Positions 6,230-6,630 of a stretch of 6,630 bases of DNA are shown piece after piece. The stretch is from Thermoplasmatota archaeon (GTDB taxonomy: Archaea > Thermoplasmatota > Thermoplasmata > RBG-16-68-12 > JAJISG01): contig JAJISG010000260.1 of the NCBI GenBank assembly GCA_022848835.1, positions 1-6,630 on the forward strand, given 5' to 3'. Positions within the stretch are counted from its first letter, which is position 1; the number at the start of each line of letters is the position of its first letter. Under the pieces are notes generated by a model, which worked only from the letters and a program-made list of their open reading frames with translations, searched no databases and had not been told where the DNA came from. Position numbers and translations under genes: made by a program.

Positions 6230-6630
6230 GTGCAGGTGAGAAAGCTGGAGCACATAGGCATCGCGGTTGAGAACCTTAAGGAGGCGGTGGCGGCCTACGA
6301 GGCTCTAGGACTACGACTCTCTTTGACGGAGGAAATACCGAAAGAGGGGGTAAGGGTTGCGATGTTCCCTGTGGGGAAGACGAGGATCGAGCTCCTGGAG
6401 CCGACCTCCGCTGACAGCACGATTGCCAAGTTCCTGCAGAAGAGAGGCGAGGGGATTCACCATCTTGCCTTCGAAGTGGATGACCTGGAAGGCGCATGTG
6501 AGGAGTTGAGGTCTGCGGGCCTGAGGCTAGTGTACGAAGCCTCTAAGTCTGGGGAGGGCGGATCCAAGGTCAACTTCATACATCCGTCCTCCACGAAGGG
6601 CGTCCTTATCGAGCTCAGAGAGGCCTCTGG
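6230..6630 (+). CDS. mce: Methylmalonyl-CoA epimerase, 3' end cut by the window
   Basis: GTG 6230 opens a frame that runs to the window edge (133 full codons), beginning with residues MQVRKLEHIGIAVENLKEAV. It belongs to the vicinal-oxygen-chelate (glyoxalase-like) metalloenzymes and interconverts (S)- and (R)-methylmalonyl-CoA, supplying the mutase. Two beta-alpha-beta repeats are visible. Likely metal ligands are H8 (EHIGIAV), E54 (TRIELLEP), one of H77/H78 (GIHHLAFEVDD) and E128 (GVLIELRE). The family is usually about 130-145 residues, so only a few residues and the stop are missing. The start lies 2 bp after the mutase stop with a Shine-Dalgarno-like site, so the two are almost certainly one operon. 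The mutase partner argues for an epimerase rather than lactoylglutathione lyase. Confidence 0.93.
   Translation, partial: MQVRKLEHIGIAVENLKEAVAAYEALGLRLSLTEEIPKEGVRVAMFPVGKTRIELLEPTSADSTIAKFLQKRGEGIHHLAFEVDDLEGACEELRSAGLRLVYEASKSGEGGSKVNFIHPSSTKGVLIELREAS

Overview
This window is archaeal chromosomal DNA. The reasons are an archaeal-type Lhr helicase with a C-terminal zinc ribbon, TATA-like boxes spaced for leaderless or nearly leaderless mRNAs, heavy use of AGG arginine codons, GTG/TTG start candidates, and a methylmalonyl-CoA mutase catalytic subunit that carries no cobalamin-binding domain of its own. The sequence looks GC-rich and the genes are tightly packed. I cannot name the phylum; a TACK-type or Thermoplasmata-like lineage would fit. 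I see no mobile element, CRISPR array, tRNA or rRNA.

Layout: (1) 1-2334, plus strand: the 3' four-fifths or so of an Lhr-type superfamily 2 helicase, entered just before its DEVH box. (2) 2345-2575, minus strand: a 76-residue protein of unknown function that converges on lhr with a 10-bp gap. A 12-bp stem-loop holds the lhr stop codon in its loop and overlaps the stop of the small gene. (3) 2605-3231, minus strand: RlmE/FtsJ-type 23S rRNA 2'-O-ribose methyltransferase with an intact K-D-K-E tetrad. (4) 3231-3309: a compact divergent promoter whose core is a 12-bp inverted repeat. Each arm reads as a BRE/TATA pair, and each TTAA centre lies 27.5 bp from a start codon. (5) 3309-4325, plus strand: purM, AIR synthase of purine synthesis. 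(6) 4326-4508: a 183-bp spacer with one good TATA box and a leader rich in short inverted repeats. (7) 4509-6227, plus strand: methylmalonyl-CoA mutase catalytic subunit. (8) From 6230, 2 bp after the mutase stop, methylmalonyl-CoA epimerase, cut by the window end just short of its expected stop.

Genes 7 and 8 form a two-step module, epimerase then mutase, linking (S)-methylmalonyl-CoA to succinyl-CoA. The cobalamin-binding small subunit and the MeaB/ArgK-type chaperone would be expected further downstream or elsewhere. lhr, rlmE and purM are housekeeping genes in nucleic-acid processing, ribosome maturation and purine synthesis. I find no convincing new defence or mobile system. The most noteworthy signals are the symmetric divergent promoter, the stem-loop built across two convergent stop codons, the unknown small gene next to rlmE, and the structured leader with an unsettled start for the mutase.
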